From NCBI RefSeq assembly GCF_049445995.1, contig NZ_JBMSDZ010000006.1:1-64000 (forward strand): a stretch of DNA of 64,000 bases, read 5' to 3'. Source of the stretch: Dyella_A sp049445995. Its GTDB lineage: Bacteria; Pseudomonadota; Gammaproteobacteria; Xanthomonadales; Rhodanobacteraceae. Both the position numbers and the translations under genes were made by a program. The notes under the pieces were generated by a model. It was not told where the DNA came from, did no database searches, and saw only the letters and a program-made list of their open reading frames with translations. Positions 41,223 to 49,534 of the stretch are shown here, one piece after another (positions within the stretch are counted from its first letter, which is position 1; every line of letters starts with the position of its first letter).

Positions 41223-41309
41223 CGTCATCCCCGCGAAAGCGGGGATCCACTGGCTGCACGAGGCAATGGACGACCAGACGCTCGTCTGCAGGGAGCCGCG
41301 GGAATGACG
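41223..41309. repeat. REP pair (CGTCATCCCCGCG variant)
   Basis: CGTCATCCCCGCGAAAGCGG with a partly degraded inverse arm ending CCGCGGGAATGACG. It lies after fba together with the terminator at 41385 in an otherwise empty 286-bp gap. Confidence 0.75.
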
Positions 41310-41384
41310 GCATCAGGATTCTTGATGCTTGATGGCAATTGCGTACATGTGCCCGCCGCGCGCCACGCGGCAAAGCCGGGAAAC

Positions 41385-41414
41385 AAAAAAGGGGCGCCCA
41401 TCGGGCGCCCCTTT
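41385..41414. terminator. Bidirectional terminator between fba and the beta-barrel gene
   Basis: AAAAAAGGGGCGCCC pairs with GGGCGCCCCTTTT around ATC: a 10-bp GC stem with A-tract on the left and T-tract on the right, a textbook rho-independent terminator for both converging genes. Confidence 0.92.
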
Positions 41415-41447
41415 TCCGTTCGGCCCGAAGGCCGTATGGCGGATCGA

Positions 41448-42041
41448 TCAGAAGCGGTATTCGGCGCTCACCGAAACCATGTCGGTGCTCAGGTCGACGT
41501 TGTGCTTCTTGGCATCGAAGTAGTCGTAGTTGATGCCCACGCTGACGTTGTTGCTGAAGTCGTAGCCCACGCCCGCGCCGGCATACCAGCTGGTCTTGTC
41601 CAGGCTCTGGCGGATCGGGTTGGCGTCGTTGCTCAGGCCGTGACCCTTCCACGCGTACAGGCCGGTGCGTGCGCTGACGTACCAGTTCGGCGTCAGATTG
41701 AAGTGCCCGTTCACGCCGGCGGTCCAGCCGTGCAGCTGCGACTTGCCGTGGTCGACCACGTCATTGCTGTTGAAGACGTTCTTGACGTGGATGTTGCCCA
41801 GGTCGTTGTAGCCGGCCTCCACGCCCAGCGCCACGTTCGGATTCACCGACCAGCGATAGCCGCCGTTGAGGGCGTAACCGGTGTCGTGGCCGTCGTACGG
41901 ACCCTTGTTGATCGAGGTGCGGCCGACGTTGCCGTTGACGAACCAGCCGCCGTTGTCCGCGGAAGCGTTCTGCGCGGAGGCGGCTGGGGCGGCCACCAGG
42001 CCGGCGGAGACGAGGGCGAAAGCAAACAGAGTCTTTTTCAT
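41448..42041 (-). CDS. Outer-membrane beta-barrel protein (OmpA/OmpX-like barrel)
   Basis: 197-aa protein: signal peptide MKKTLFAFALVSAGLVAAPAASAQ, then eight amphipathic strands with aromatic girdles (GGWFVNGNVGRTSI, DTGYALNGGYRWSV, VALGVEAGYNDLG, LHGWTAGVNGHFNL, WYVSARTGLYAWKG, SWYAGAGVGYDFSN, VSVGINYDYFDA) and the C-terminal VSVSAEYRF ending in Phe, the barrel-assembly signal. It fits the small OmpA-like barrel family. ATG 42041 has AAGGA upstream; a longer frame from 42113 is unlikely because the signal peptide would be internal. Function unknown; such barrels serve in adhesion or stress. Confidence 0.92.
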   Translation of the reverse strand: MKKTLFAFALVSAGLVAAPAASAQNASADNGGWFVNGNVGRTSINKGPYDGHDTGYALNGGYRWSVNPNVALGVEAGYNDLGNIHVKNVFNSNDVVDHGKSQLHGWTAGVNGHFNLTPNWYVSARTGLYAWKGHGLSNDANPIRQSLDKTSWYAGAGVGYDFSNNVSVGINYDYFDAKKHNVDLSTDMVSVSAEYRF

Positions 42042-42558
42042 CGGGATATTCCTTTGTTTTGTTTGCGGCCGCGGCGTGGGGATCGCCGGTGCGGCCGCCG
42101 GAGAGTGCGTCATGGCAGCAACGCACCGGAATGAGATGAGTTGAGCCGGGAAAGATTCAATACTGAGAAGTACAGTATTAATCCCGAGTTAAGAATGGAC
42201 ACAGCATCGGTGCCCGGATGCCTCGGAGGTGGAAACGCAAGCAAGTACAGCGCAAGCAAGTACAGACAATGACTTCTTCATGGAGATGGTTCCTCCTTCT
42301 TCTGGTTTTTGTCCGGCCGCACTGGGGGCAGATGCGACCGGGCGCCCGGATGGGCGCCACGCCATTGAACGAAGGCAAGGCTGAAGCGTTCCGGTATCCG
42401 GGCCGAAAAAATTAAGGGGCAATTAATCGTGGGGCCACTACGCGGGCGTGGTGCTCTGCGGCTGAAGGCGTGTGGGCAGGATTTTCACGGCACGACCGCA
42501 CCAGCCCTCCGGGAATCGGCGACAATAACGGCTTTTCACGCCCCTTCCGGAGATGCCG
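42042..42558. promoter_or_regulatory. Divergent regulatory region between the beta-barrel gene and tkt
   Basis: 517 bp without a convincing gene. An inverted repeat AATACTG-AGAAGTA-CAGTATT (42159-42165 and 42173-42179, perfect 7-bp arms) lies 120-140 bp upstream of the barrel gene in an AT-rich spot and could be an operator. A 15-bp unit CGCAAGCAAGTACAG is tandemly repeated at about 42236-42265. Further right, AAAAAATTAAGGGGCAATTAAT (about 42407-42428, AT-rich) may carry a promoter for tkt. Nothing else was recognised. Confidence 0.45.
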
Positions 42559-44577
42559 ATGACCACCCGCCGCGAACTCGCCAACGCCGTGCGCGCCCTT
42601 GCCATGGACGCCGTGGAGGCGGCCAAGTCCGGCCACCCGGGCATGCCGATGGGCATGGCCGACATCGCCGAAGTGCTGTGGAACGATTTCCTGCGCTTCA
42701 ACCCGACCAACCCGAAGTGGGCCAACCGCGACCGCTTCATGCTCTCCAACGGCCACGGCTCGATGCTGCAGTACGCACTGCTGCACCTGACCGGGTTCGA
42801 CCTGCCGATGGAGCAGCTGAAGAAGTTCCGCCAGCTGCATTCGAAGACCGCGGGCCACCCCGAAGCCAGCGAGACGCCCGGAGTGGAGACCACTACCGGC
42901 CCGCTCGGCCAGGGTCTGGCCAACGCGGTGGGTTTCGCGCTGGCGGAAAAGGTGCTGGCCGCGCATTTCAACCGCCCCGGCCACGCCGTGGTCGACCACC
43001 ACACCTACGTGTTTCTCGGCGACGGCTGCCTTATGGAAGGCATCTCGCATGAAGTCGCCTCGCTGGCCGGCACCTGGGGCTTGGGCAAGCTGGTGGCGAT
43101 CTACGACGACAACGGCATCTCGATCGATGGCGAGGTGCACGGCTGGTTCACCGACGACACCCCAGCGCGCTTCGAGGCCTACGGCTGGAACGTGATCCGC
43201 GGTGTCGACGGGCATGATGCCGCGGCAATCCAACGCGCACTTGTTCAGGCGACAAGCCAGAGCGACAAGCCCACGCTTATTTGCGCCAAAACCATCATAG
43301 GTTTTGGCGCGCCGCACAAGCAGGGCAAGGAAGAGAGCCACGGCGCGCCGCTGGGCAAGGACGAGATCGCCGGCGCGCGCGACGCGCTCGATTGGCGTCA
43401 TGCCCCGTTCGAGATTCCCGCCGAGATCTACGCGGGCTGGGACCACAAGGCCAAGGGTGCGGCTGCCGAGCAGGCCTGGAACGACGCTTTCGCGGCCTAT
43501 GCCAAGGCGCACCCGGAGCTCGCCGCCGAGTTCCAGCGCCGCTTCAGCGGCGAACTGCCGGCCGACTGGGCCGAGAAGTCGCAGGCCTACATCGACAAGC
43601 TGCAGCGGGAAGGCCCGGAGGTGGCTTCGCGCAAGGCCTCGCAGATGACGCTGGACGCGTTCGGTCCGCTGCTGCCGGAGCTGATCGGCGGCTCGGCCGA
43701 CCTGGCCGGCTCCAACCTCACCAAGTGGAAGGGCAGCCTGGACGCCGGCAACGGCAACAGTGCCGATGGCCAGGGCAACTACGTCTACTACGGCGTGCGC
43801 GAGTTCGGCATGACGGCGATCGCCAATGGCCTGGCGCTGCACGGCGGCTTCATCCCGTACGACGCCACCTTCCTGGTGTTCTCCGACTACGCGCGCAACG
43901 CGGTGCGCATGAGCGCGCTGATCCCGGCGCATGCGATCCACGTCTACACCCACGACTCGATCGGCCTGGGCGAGGACGGCCCGACCCATCAGCCGGTCGA
44001 GCACCTCGCGTCCTTGCGCTACATCCCGAACAACCAGGTGTGGCGCCCGTGCGACGCGGTGGAGTCGGCGGCGTCGTGGAAGGCGGCGATCGAGCGCAAG
44101 GGTCACCCCGCCTGCCTGGTGTTCTCGCGCCAGAACCTCAAGCACCAGCACCGCACGGCCGAGCAGGTGGCGGATATCGTGCGCGGCGGCTACGTGCTGT
44201 CCGATCCGGCCGATGCGCGCTTCCAGGCGATCCTGATCGCCACCGGTTCGGAGGTGGAACTGGCGATGGAGGCGATGCGCACGCTGGCCCAGCAGGGCGT
44301 GGCGGTGCGCGTGGTGTCGATGCCGTGCACCGAGGCGTTCGACGCCCAGCCGCAGGCCTACCGCGAAGCGGTGCTGCCGCTCTGGTGCCGCGCCCGCGTC
44401 GCGGTGGAAGCGGCCACGGTCGATTTCTGGCGCAAGTACGTGGGCCTCGATGGCGAGGTGATCGGCATGACCAGCTTCGGCGCCTCCGCGCCGGCGCCGC
44501 AGCTGTTCGAGCACTTCGGCTTCACCGTCAGCCACGTGGTGGATGCGGTCAGGCGCGTGGTCGGCCAAAACCACTGA
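42559..44577 (+). CDS. tkt: Transketolase
   Basis: 672-aa thiamine-diphosphate enzyme of the pentose phosphate pathway. N-terminal ANAVRALAMDAVEAAKSGHPGMPMGMADIAEVLW, GHGSMLQYALLHLTGF, TTGPLGQGLANAVGFALAEK, the ThDP/Mg motif GDGCLMEGISHEVASLAG, the pyrimidine-domain VREFGMTAIANGLALHGG, DSIGLGEDGPTHQPVEHLASLR, and GHPACLVFSRQNL. The second of two near ATGs (42559) is preferred: GGAG is directly against the first ATG (42553) but 6-7 nt before the second. It is followed by the DegT aminotransferase gene after 69 bp. Confidence 0.95.
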   Translation: MTTRRELANAVRALAMDAVEAAKSGHPGMPMGMADIAEVLWNDFLRFNPTNPKWANRDRFMLSNGHGSMLQYALLHLTGFDLPMEQLKKFRQLHSKTAGHPEASETPGVETTTGPLGQGLANAVGFALAEKVLAAHFNRPGHAVVDHHTYVFLGDGCLMEGISHEVASLAGTWGLGKLVAIYDDNGISIDGEVHGWFTDDTPARFEAYGWNVIRGVDGHDAAAIQRALVQATSQSDKPTLICAKTIIGFGAPHKQGKEESHGAPLGKDEIAGARDALDWRHAPFEIPAEIYAGWDHKAKGAAAEQAWNDAFAAYAKAHPELAAEFQRRFSGELPADWAEKSQAYIDKLQREGPEVASRKASQMTLDAFGPLLPELIGGSADLAGSNLTKWKGSLDAGNGNSADGQGNYVYYGVREFGMTAIANGLALHGGFIPYDATFLVFSDYARNAVRMSALIPAHAIHVYTHDSIGLGEDGPTHQPVEHLASLRYIPNNQVWRPCDAVESAASWKAAIERKGHPACLVFSRQNLKHQHRTAEQVADIVRGGYVLSDPADARFQAILIATGSEVELAMEAMRTLAQQGVAVRVVSMPCTEAFDAQPQAYREAVLPLWCRARVAVEAATVDFWRKYVGLDGEVIGMTSFGASAPAPQLFEHFGFTVSHVVDAVRRVVGQNH

Positions 44578-44646
44578 CCTCAACCGCTGACCTCGCTCCC
44601 GGCTGGGCCGCACGAGCGGCCCGGCCGCTTTCACCAGGACGTCCGC

Positions 44647-45819
44647 ATGGCCGAGCACGACCCCTACATCGTCTTTGGCGCACCGAGCATCGGCGAGGAG
44701 GAAATCGCCGAGGTCACGGCCTGCATGCGTTCGGGTTGGCTCGGGACCGGTCCGCGCGTCGCGCGCTTCGAGGAGGCGTTCGCGGCCTACCGGCAGGCGG
44801 GCGCCGACCGGGTCGCCGCGGTGAATTCCTGCACCGCCGCCCTGCACGTGAGCATGGTGGCCGCCGGGCTGGAGCCCGGTGCGGAGGTGATCACCACGCC
44901 GCTGACCTTCTGCGCCACGGTCAACGCGATCGAGCATGCCGGGCTGAGGCCGGTGCTGGCCGATGTCGATCCGCACACCCAGAACATCGACCCGGACGCG
45001 ATCAAGGCGGCGATCACCCCGCGCACGCGGGCGATCGTGCCGGTGCATTTCGCCGGCCGGCCATGCGCGATGGATCGCATCATGGCGATCGCGTGCGCTC
45101 ACGACCTGGTGGTGATCGAGGACTGTGCGCACGCCATCGAGAGCACCTTCCGCGGCCAGCCGGCCGGCAGCTTCGGCGACTTCGGCTGCTTCAGCTTCTA
45201 CGTCACCAAGAACGTGGTTACCGGCGAGGGCGGCATGATCCTGGGCCGCGATCCGGCGCGCATCGCGCGAGCGCGCATGCTCGCGCTGCACGGCATGAGC
45301 AAGGACGCCTGGCACCGCTTCGGCGACGCTGGCTACAAGCACTACCAGGTGCTGGAGTGCGGCTTCAAATACAACATGATGGACTTGCAGGCGGCGATCG
45401 GCCTGCCGCAGCTGGCCAGGGTGGAAGCGCACTGGCTGCGCCGGCAGGCAATCTGGCAGCGCTACGACGAGGCCTTCGCCGATCTGCCGGTCGGCCTGCC
45501 GGCGTCGCCGGAAGCGGATACCCGGCACGGCCTGCACCTGTACACCGTGATGATCGACGAGGCGCGCTGCGGCATCGCGCGCGATGCGTTCCTCGATGCC
45601 ATGAACGCGTCACGGATCGGTACCGGCGTGCACTACCTGTCCGTGCCCGAGCATCCGTATTACCAGCAGCGCTATGGCTGGCTGCCGGAGCGGTGGCCGC
45701 AGGCGATGCGGCTGGGGCGGCAGACGGTCAGCCTGCCGCTGTCACCGGGGCTATCCGACGGCGACGTCGAGCGGGTGATCGCCGCCGTGCGCCGCATCCT
45801 TGGCGCCCCCGCCAGCTGA
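44647..45819 (+). CDS. DegT/DnrJ/EryC1-family PLP aminotransferase
   Basis: 390-aa sugar or cyclitol aminotransferase of the ArnB/WecE-like group. It has IVFGAPSIGEEEIAEVTACMRSGWLGTGP, AVNSCTAALHVSMVAAG, PLTFCATVNAIEHAGLRPVLADVD, VPVHFAGRPCAMDRI, VIEDCAHAIES, and the PLP Lys in FSFYVTKNVVTGEGG, ending with an RPxxxxxYxxLSVPEHPYYQQRYGW-like C-terminal segment. These enzymes aminate nucleotide-linked 4-keto sugars for LPS, O-antigen or secondary products. No sugar-nucleotide genes are next to it, so its substrate cannot be assigned. It may be co-transcribed with tkt. Confidence 0.9.
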   Translation: MAEHDPYIVFGAPSIGEEEIAEVTACMRSGWLGTGPRVARFEEAFAAYRQAGADRVAAVNSCTAALHVSMVAAGLEPGAEVITTPLTFCATVNAIEHAGLRPVLADVDPHTQNIDPDAIKAAITPRTRAIVPVHFAGRPCAMDRIMAIACAHDLVVIEDCAHAIESTFRGQPAGSFGDFGCFSFYVTKNVVTGEGGMILGRDPARIARARMLALHGMSKDAWHRFGDAGYKHYQVLECGFKYNMMDLQAAIGLPQLARVEAHWLRRQAIWQRYDEAFADLPVGLPASPEADTRHGLHLYTVMIDEARCGIARDAFLDAMNASRIGTGVHYLSVPEHPYYQQRYGWLPERWPQAMRLGRQTVSLPLSPGLSDGDVERVIAAVRRILGAPAS

Positions 45820-45820
45820 G

Positions 45821-45897
45821 GTAGGAGCGCACCCTGTGCGCGAACGCTCTTTGCCATGCCGCAACCAGAGCGTTCGCGCACAGGGTGCGCTCCTACA
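45821..45897. repeat. REP pair (GTAGGAGCGC family) after the aminotransferase gene
   Basis: Third full copy of the pair also seen at 3145 and 23825, here with a shorter centre (TTTGCCATGCCGCAACCAG). The half arm recurs at 45938-45968 within a duplicated unit. Confidence 0.85.
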
Positions 45898-46008
45898 CGA
45901 GCGGTGATCAGCGCCTTGGCGCGCGCCCTGAGCGCGGAGAGCGTTCGCGCACAGGGTGCGCTCCTACACGAGCGGTGATCAGCCCTTGGCGCGCGCCCTG
46001 AGCGCGGC
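45867..46008. repeat. 71-bp tandem duplication containing the pgk 3' end and a REP arm
   Basis: AGAGCGTTCGCGCACAGGGT starts at 45867 and again at 45938, a 71-bp period. Each unit has the REP arm, ACGAGCGGTGATCAGC, and the coding sequence of the pgk C-terminus (CCTTGGCGCGCGCCCTGAGC). The outer unit differs by one extra base (CAGCGCC versus CAGCCC), so only the inner one is the true gene end. Confidence 0.9.
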
Positions 46009-47157
46009 CACCGCCGGCAGCTCCTTGCCTTCCAGGAATTCCAGGAACGCGCCACCGCCGGTGGAGATGTACGACACCTCCTTTTCGATGCCGTACTTGT
46101 CCACCGCCGCCAGCGTGTCGCCGCCGCCGGCGATCGAGAAGGCGCTCGACGCGGCGATGGCGCGGGCCAGCGTCTCGGTGCCCTTGCCGAAGGCGTCGAA
46201 CTCGAACACGCCGACCGGGCCGTTCCACACCACGGTACCGGCCCTGGCGATCAGCTCGGCGTAGCGTCTGGCCGTCTCCGGTCCGATATCGAGGATCATC
46301 TCGCCGTCCTTCACCTGGTCCACCGGTTTCACCGTGGCCGGGGCGTGCGCCGAGAACTCCGGCGCCACCACCACGTCCACCGGCATCGGCACCTCGGCGC
46401 CGCGGCGGTTGGCGTCGGCGATCACTTTCCTGGCGGCATCGAGCAGGTCGCGCTCGTACAGCGAGTTGCCCACGTTGTGGCCGGCCGCGGCGATGAAGGT
46501 GTTGGCGATGCCGCCGCCGACGATCAGCTGGTCGACCTTGTCGATCAGGTTCTCCAGCAACGTGAGCTTGGTGGACACCTTGGAACCGGCGACGATCGCC
46601 AGCAGCGGTTTGGCCGGGTGCTCCAGCGCCTTGCCCAGCGCGTCGAGCTCGGCCGCCAGCAGCGGGCCAGCGGCGGCCACCTTGGCGAAACGGATCACGC
46701 CGTGGGTGGATGCCTGCGCGCGGTGCGCGGTACCGAAGGCGTCCATCACGAACACGTCGCACAGCGCCGCGTACTGCTTCGACAGCGCCTCGTCGTCCTT
46801 GCCCTCGCCGACGTTCATGCGGCAGTTCTCCAGCACCACCACCTCGCCGTCGGCCACCTCGACGCCGCCGAGGTAGTCGCGCAGCAGCCGTACCGGCTTG
46901 CCGAGCTTGTCACCCAGCCAGGCGGCGACCGGCGCCAGCGAGGAAGCCTCGTCGAACTGGCCTTCCTTCGGACGGCCCAGGTGCGAGAGCACCATCACCT
47001 TCGCGCCGGCGTCGCGCGCCGCCTTGATCGTGGGCAGCGAGGCGTCCAGCCGCTGGGTGGAGGTGATGCGGCCGTCCTCGATCGGCACGTTGAGGTCTTC
47101 GCGGATCAGCACGCGCTTGCCGCGCAGATCGAGGTCGCTCATGCGGAGAAAGGACAC
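45979..47157 (-). CDS. pgk: Phosphoglycerate kinase
   Basis: 392-aa glycolytic enzyme. Motifs: LDLRGKRVLIREDLNVPIEDGRITSTQRLDASLPTI, VMVLSHLGRPKEG, GEVVVLENCRMNVGE (Arg pocket), HRAQASTHGVI, LLAIVAGSKVSTKLTLLENLI, NTFIAAAGHNVG, and the C-terminal nucleotide site TVVWNGPVGVFEFDAFGKGTE and SIAGGGDTLAAV. I chose GTG 47157 over ATG 47142: AGGAG lies 7 nt upstream of the GTG, none before the ATG, and Xanthomonas Pgk also begins with five extra residues before MTDLDL. It is transcribed opposite to tkt and divergent from maiA. Confidence 0.95.
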   Translation of the reverse strand: MSFLRMSDLDLRGKRVLIREDLNVPIEDGRITSTQRLDASLPTIKAARDAGAKVMVLSHLGRPKEGQFDEASSLAPVAAWLGDKLGKPVRLLRDYLGGVEVADGEVVVLENCRMNVGEGKDDEALSKQYAALCDVFVMDAFGTAHRAQASTHGVIRFAKVAAAGPLLAAELDALGKALEHPAKPLLAIVAGSKVSTKLTLLENLIDKVDQLIVGGGIANTFIAAAGHNVGNSLYERDLLDAARKVIADANRRGAEVPMPVDVVVAPEFSAHAPATVKPVDQVKDGEMILDIGPETARRYAELIARAGTVVWNGPVGVFEFDAFGKGTETLARAIAASSAFSIAGGGDTLAAVDKYGIEKEVSYISTGGGAFLEFLEGKELPAVAALRARAKG

Positions 47158-47319
47158 GGCAGGACTCCTGTGGGATCGTGGGTGGCGCAAGGATCGGGCA
47201 GACCGCGCGGCCTTGCCCGCTGCAGCCGCACATTGTCGTGGCCGCCTTCCGGCGATGCAAACCCGCGCAAGGGTATGCTTGCCGCGCATTCCACCCACCG
47301 TTCCGCGGAGGACGCACGC

Positions 47320-47985
47320 ATGGTTTCGGACCTCGCTCTTTACGGCTATTGGCGCTCCACCGCGGCCTATCGTGTGCGCATCGCGCTCGCACTCAAGGGG
47401 CTGGCCTGGGAAAACCGGCCCGTCCACCTGCTGCGCGACGGCGGCGAGCAGCACGGCGCGGGTTTTCGCGCGCTCAATCCGCAGGAACTGGTGCCGGTGC
47501 TGCAGGACGGTGAACGCGTGTTCACCCAGTCGCTGGCCATCGTCGAATACCTGGACGAGACCTATCCGGAGCCGCCTCTGCTGCCGGTCGACCCGCGCGG
47601 CCGCGCGCGGGTGCGTGCGCTGGCGCAGGCCGTCGCCTGCGACATCCATCCGCTGGGCAATCTGCGCGTGCTGCAACAGCTGGAGCGCCAGTTCAATGCC
47701 AGCGAGGCGCAGCGGACCGAATGGGTGCGGCACTGGATGGCGCAGGGATTTGCGGCGATCGAGGCGCTGCTGGCCGACAACGTCGCCACCGGCGCGTTCT
47801 GCCACGGCGACACGCCGGGACTGGCGGACATCTGCCTGGTGCCGCAGGTCTACAACGCGCTGCGCTGGAAGCTTCCGCTTGACCCGTATCCCAACGTGCA
47901 GCGCATCCATGCGGCGTGCGTGGAGCTTGAGGCGTTCCGCACGGCGGTGCCGGAGCTGCAGCCGGATGCGCCGGTCGCGGGATGA
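47320..47985 (+). CDS. maiA: Maleylacetoacetate isomerase (zeta-class glutathione transferase)
   Basis: 221-aa GST-fold enzyme isomerising maleylacetoacetate to fumarylacetoacetate using glutathione. N-terminal YGYWRSTAAYRVRIALALKGLAWE has the zeta signature R-x-S-x(3)-R-V-R-I-A-L with the catalytic Ser/Thr, then PVHLLRDGGEQH, NPQELVPVLQDG, TQSLAIVEYLDETYPEPPLLP and the C-terminal GDTPGLADICLVPQVYNA. A GGAGG site precedes ATG 47320. It supplies the step missing between hmgA and fahA in the operon at 26-31 kb, though it lies 16 kb away and next to pgk. Confidence 0.92.
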   Translation: MVSDLALYGYWRSTAAYRVRIALALKGLAWENRPVHLLRDGGEQHGAGFRALNPQELVPVLQDGERVFTQSLAIVEYLDETYPEPPLLPVDPRGRARVRALAQAVACDIHPLGNLRVLQQLERQFNASEAQRTEWVRHWMAQGFAAIEALLADNVATGAFCHGDTPGLADICLVPQVYNALRWKLPLDPYPNVQRIHAACVELEAFRTAVPELQPDAPVAG

Positions 47986-47999
47986 GGCGGGCCAGGCCT

Positions 48000-48067
48000 G
48001 TCGGGGCTGAAGCCCCTCCAACAGGGAGCCGGGTGTGCTGTAGAAGCGGCTTCAGCCGCAACGTTCC
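48000..48067. repeat. Short palindromic repeats with GGCTTCAGCCGC arms
   Basis: GGGGCTGAAGCCCC (about 48006-48019) and TGTAGAAGCGGCTTCAGCCGC (truncate: AGCGGCTTCAGCCGC at 48045-48059) are two GTAGGAGCGGCTTCAGCC-type REP units in opposite orientation. They lie between maiA and the remnant gene that follows. Confidence 0.7.
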
Positions 48068-48360
48068 AGCGCCTACGGCTATGCGCAGGCGCAGAACTCG
48101 GTCTGGAAGGAGTACCACCAGGCGAATGGCTGGTTCAAGAGTCGCAAGAATATGGACGGCTCGCTGGATTTTTCTCGGCTGGTGCACCGACCGCACCCAT
48201 CGCGAGCTGGGCATCTCCAAATGGGATCCGAAGCACCTTTACATCGCCTATCACGAGGCATTGACGGTTACCGCGCGGGGCGCTGGCGCAGCGACCGCCA
48301 CCTGCTGAAAGCCGCGGACGAGGTGGATCGGCGGGTCCGCAAAGCTCAGACGCTGCAGGT
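48068..48360 (+). pseudogene. Remnant of a transglycosylase (SLT)-like lipoprotein gene
   Basis: Translated pieces read SAYGYAQAQNSVWKEYHQAN and WFKSRKNMDGSLDF in one frame, then GWCTDRTHRELGISKWD and PKHLYIAYHE after a shift near a T-run at 48168-48172, then GIDGYRAGRWRSDRHLLKAADEVDRRVRKAQ back in the first frame after a shift near 48257. This order matches the C-terminal half of small lipoproteins with a lysozyme-like/SLT domain (the W-x-D-R-x-x-R-x-L-G-I and Y-x-A-Y-H-E-G-x-x-G-Y motifs). The N-terminal half with lipobox is missing and replaced by REP repeats. The rest of the 555-bp gap shows no gene. Confidence 0.7.
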
Positions 48361-48540
48361 AACGCGACGTGTGCCGCGGGTTTCCTGCGCAGCGATCCGA
48401 CGGTGCGACACGTGGCGCGATCACGGGCCACCGGGGGCTTGCCACCGCCCCGGGAGCGGGCAAAAAGGAAGGCCACACGGGCGCCTTCTTCACCGGGCGG
48501 CGCGGGATCGCGCAGATCCCGCATCCAGCGTCGCCGTGAC

Positions 48541-49134
48541 TCAGGATGCCGGCGTCTCGCTGCCGGCGAAGTCCACCACCAGTGTCACGCGACGGTTCGG
48601 TGCGCCGGCGTCACGCACTTGGCCCTTCGCCACTTGGCGATTGCCGATCTCGCCGTAGCTGACGGCGCGTACCTTGTCGGCGTTCAAGCCACCCGTGCCG
48701 ACGAGGTAGTCGCGCACGGCCTGTGCCCGCTTCAGGCCAAGCTGCTTGTTGTAGGCGGCCGAGCCGGCCGGATCGGTGAAGCCTTCCACCGTGATCACGG
48801 CATCGGGATGGTGCTGGCCGATCACCTTGGCGAAGTCGTCGAGCAGCGGCTTGTCCTGGTCGCGAAGGGTGGCGTCGCCGAAGGCGAAGTGCGCGGCGGT
48901 GTCGACGCTGACGCGGCCCTGCATCGCGGTGATCTGGGCGTCGTACTTGGCGAAGCGCTGCTGCATGTCCTGCGTGAGCGCATCGATCTGCTGCTGCTGT
49001 TTCTGGTCGTTGGCGCGCAGCTCGCTGATGGCGGCGTCGTAGTCGGTCTTCTTGACGTACTGGGAGCAGCCTCCCAGCGCGATCCCCAGCAGGCACAGGG
49101 GAATGAATGCAACGCGTGCGGCTTGGAATGTCAT
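48541..49134 (-). CDS. OmpA-family peptidoglycan-associated lipoprotein
   Basis: 197-aa lipoprotein: signal ending in the lipobox LGGC (Cys about residue 25), a short coiled segment AISELRANDQKQQQQIDALTQDM, then the OmpA C-terminal domain with HFAFGDATLRDQDKPLLDDFAKVI, TVEGFTDPAGSAAYNKQLGLKRAQAVRDYL (peptidoglycan-binding Asp and Arg) and GAPNRRVTLVVDF. It would anchor the outer membrane to the wall. Start 49134 is preceded by GAGGAG; the longer 49152 start is less likely. It is not accompanied by tol-pal genes, so it is an accessory Pal/OmpA-like protein. Confidence 0.92.
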   Translation of the reverse strand: MTFQAARVAFIPLCLLGIALGGCSQYVKKTDYDAAISELRANDQKQQQQIDALTQDMQQRFAKYDAQITAMQGRVSVDTAAHFAFGDATLRDQDKPLLDDFAKVIGQHHPDAVITVEGFTDPAGSAAYNKQLGLKRAQAVRDYLVGTGGLNADKVRAVSYGEIGNRQVAKGQVRDAGAPNRRVTLVVDFAGSETPAS

Positions 49135-49534
49135 GGTCGTCTCCTCATGCATCGGGCCCGTAGCGAAGAGGGGTCATCGCGTACTTCAGGCCATGCCGGG
49201 TGCATCTGCATCGCGCCCCTCGCGCGCAGATGGCATTTTTTCAGGCTAACCCGCGCCTGCGCGTGGAGAATGAACCGCAATCAACCGTAAACGTCGCGTG
49301 GGCATGATGTGATCGCCGAGCACGAACATGGCGGATGCGATGGTGTCGGGGACATCGAAACGCAGACGCAGTAGGCGGGAGATTTTTTTCTCAGCCTTTG
49401 TCGTTCGTGCCAGTCTGTGCAGGCAAGTTGATGAGGGTGTCACGCCGGCGTCCACCGCCCGCTATGCTCGGGAACCTCCGGGCGCCGCAGGCGTCGATGG
49501 AAGATTCCCGTTCACTCCCGTTGGATGACTCGCC
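49135..49534. other. Intergenic region with one repeat arm
   Basis: 400 bp without a recognised gene. GTAGGCGGGAGATTTTTTTCTCAGCCTTTG-like sequence at about 49371-49400 is a single inverted arm of the CTGAGAAAAAATCG element seen at 39838 and 61471 (first arm GGCGGGAGA, T-run, CTCAGCC). Its T-run lies on the plus strand, but no stem partner is nearby. The remainder has no clear promoter or structure. Confidence 0.55.

Noticed and set aside
42412..45537. 1041-aa minus-strand open frame opposite tkt and the aminotransferase gene
   Set aside because: Spans two clear plus-strand genes and their gap, has His/Arg/Ala/Gly-rich low-complexity composition and no motif; a shadow frame.
45979..48021. Extended 680-aa reading of pgk with a long N-terminal addition
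   Set aside because: The extra 288 residues are antisense to maiA; the AGGAG site and family length set the start at GTG 47157.
48068..48360. Intact small gene made of one frame
   Set aside because: Recognisable family residues alternate between two frames and the N-terminus is missing, so no single frame gives the protein.
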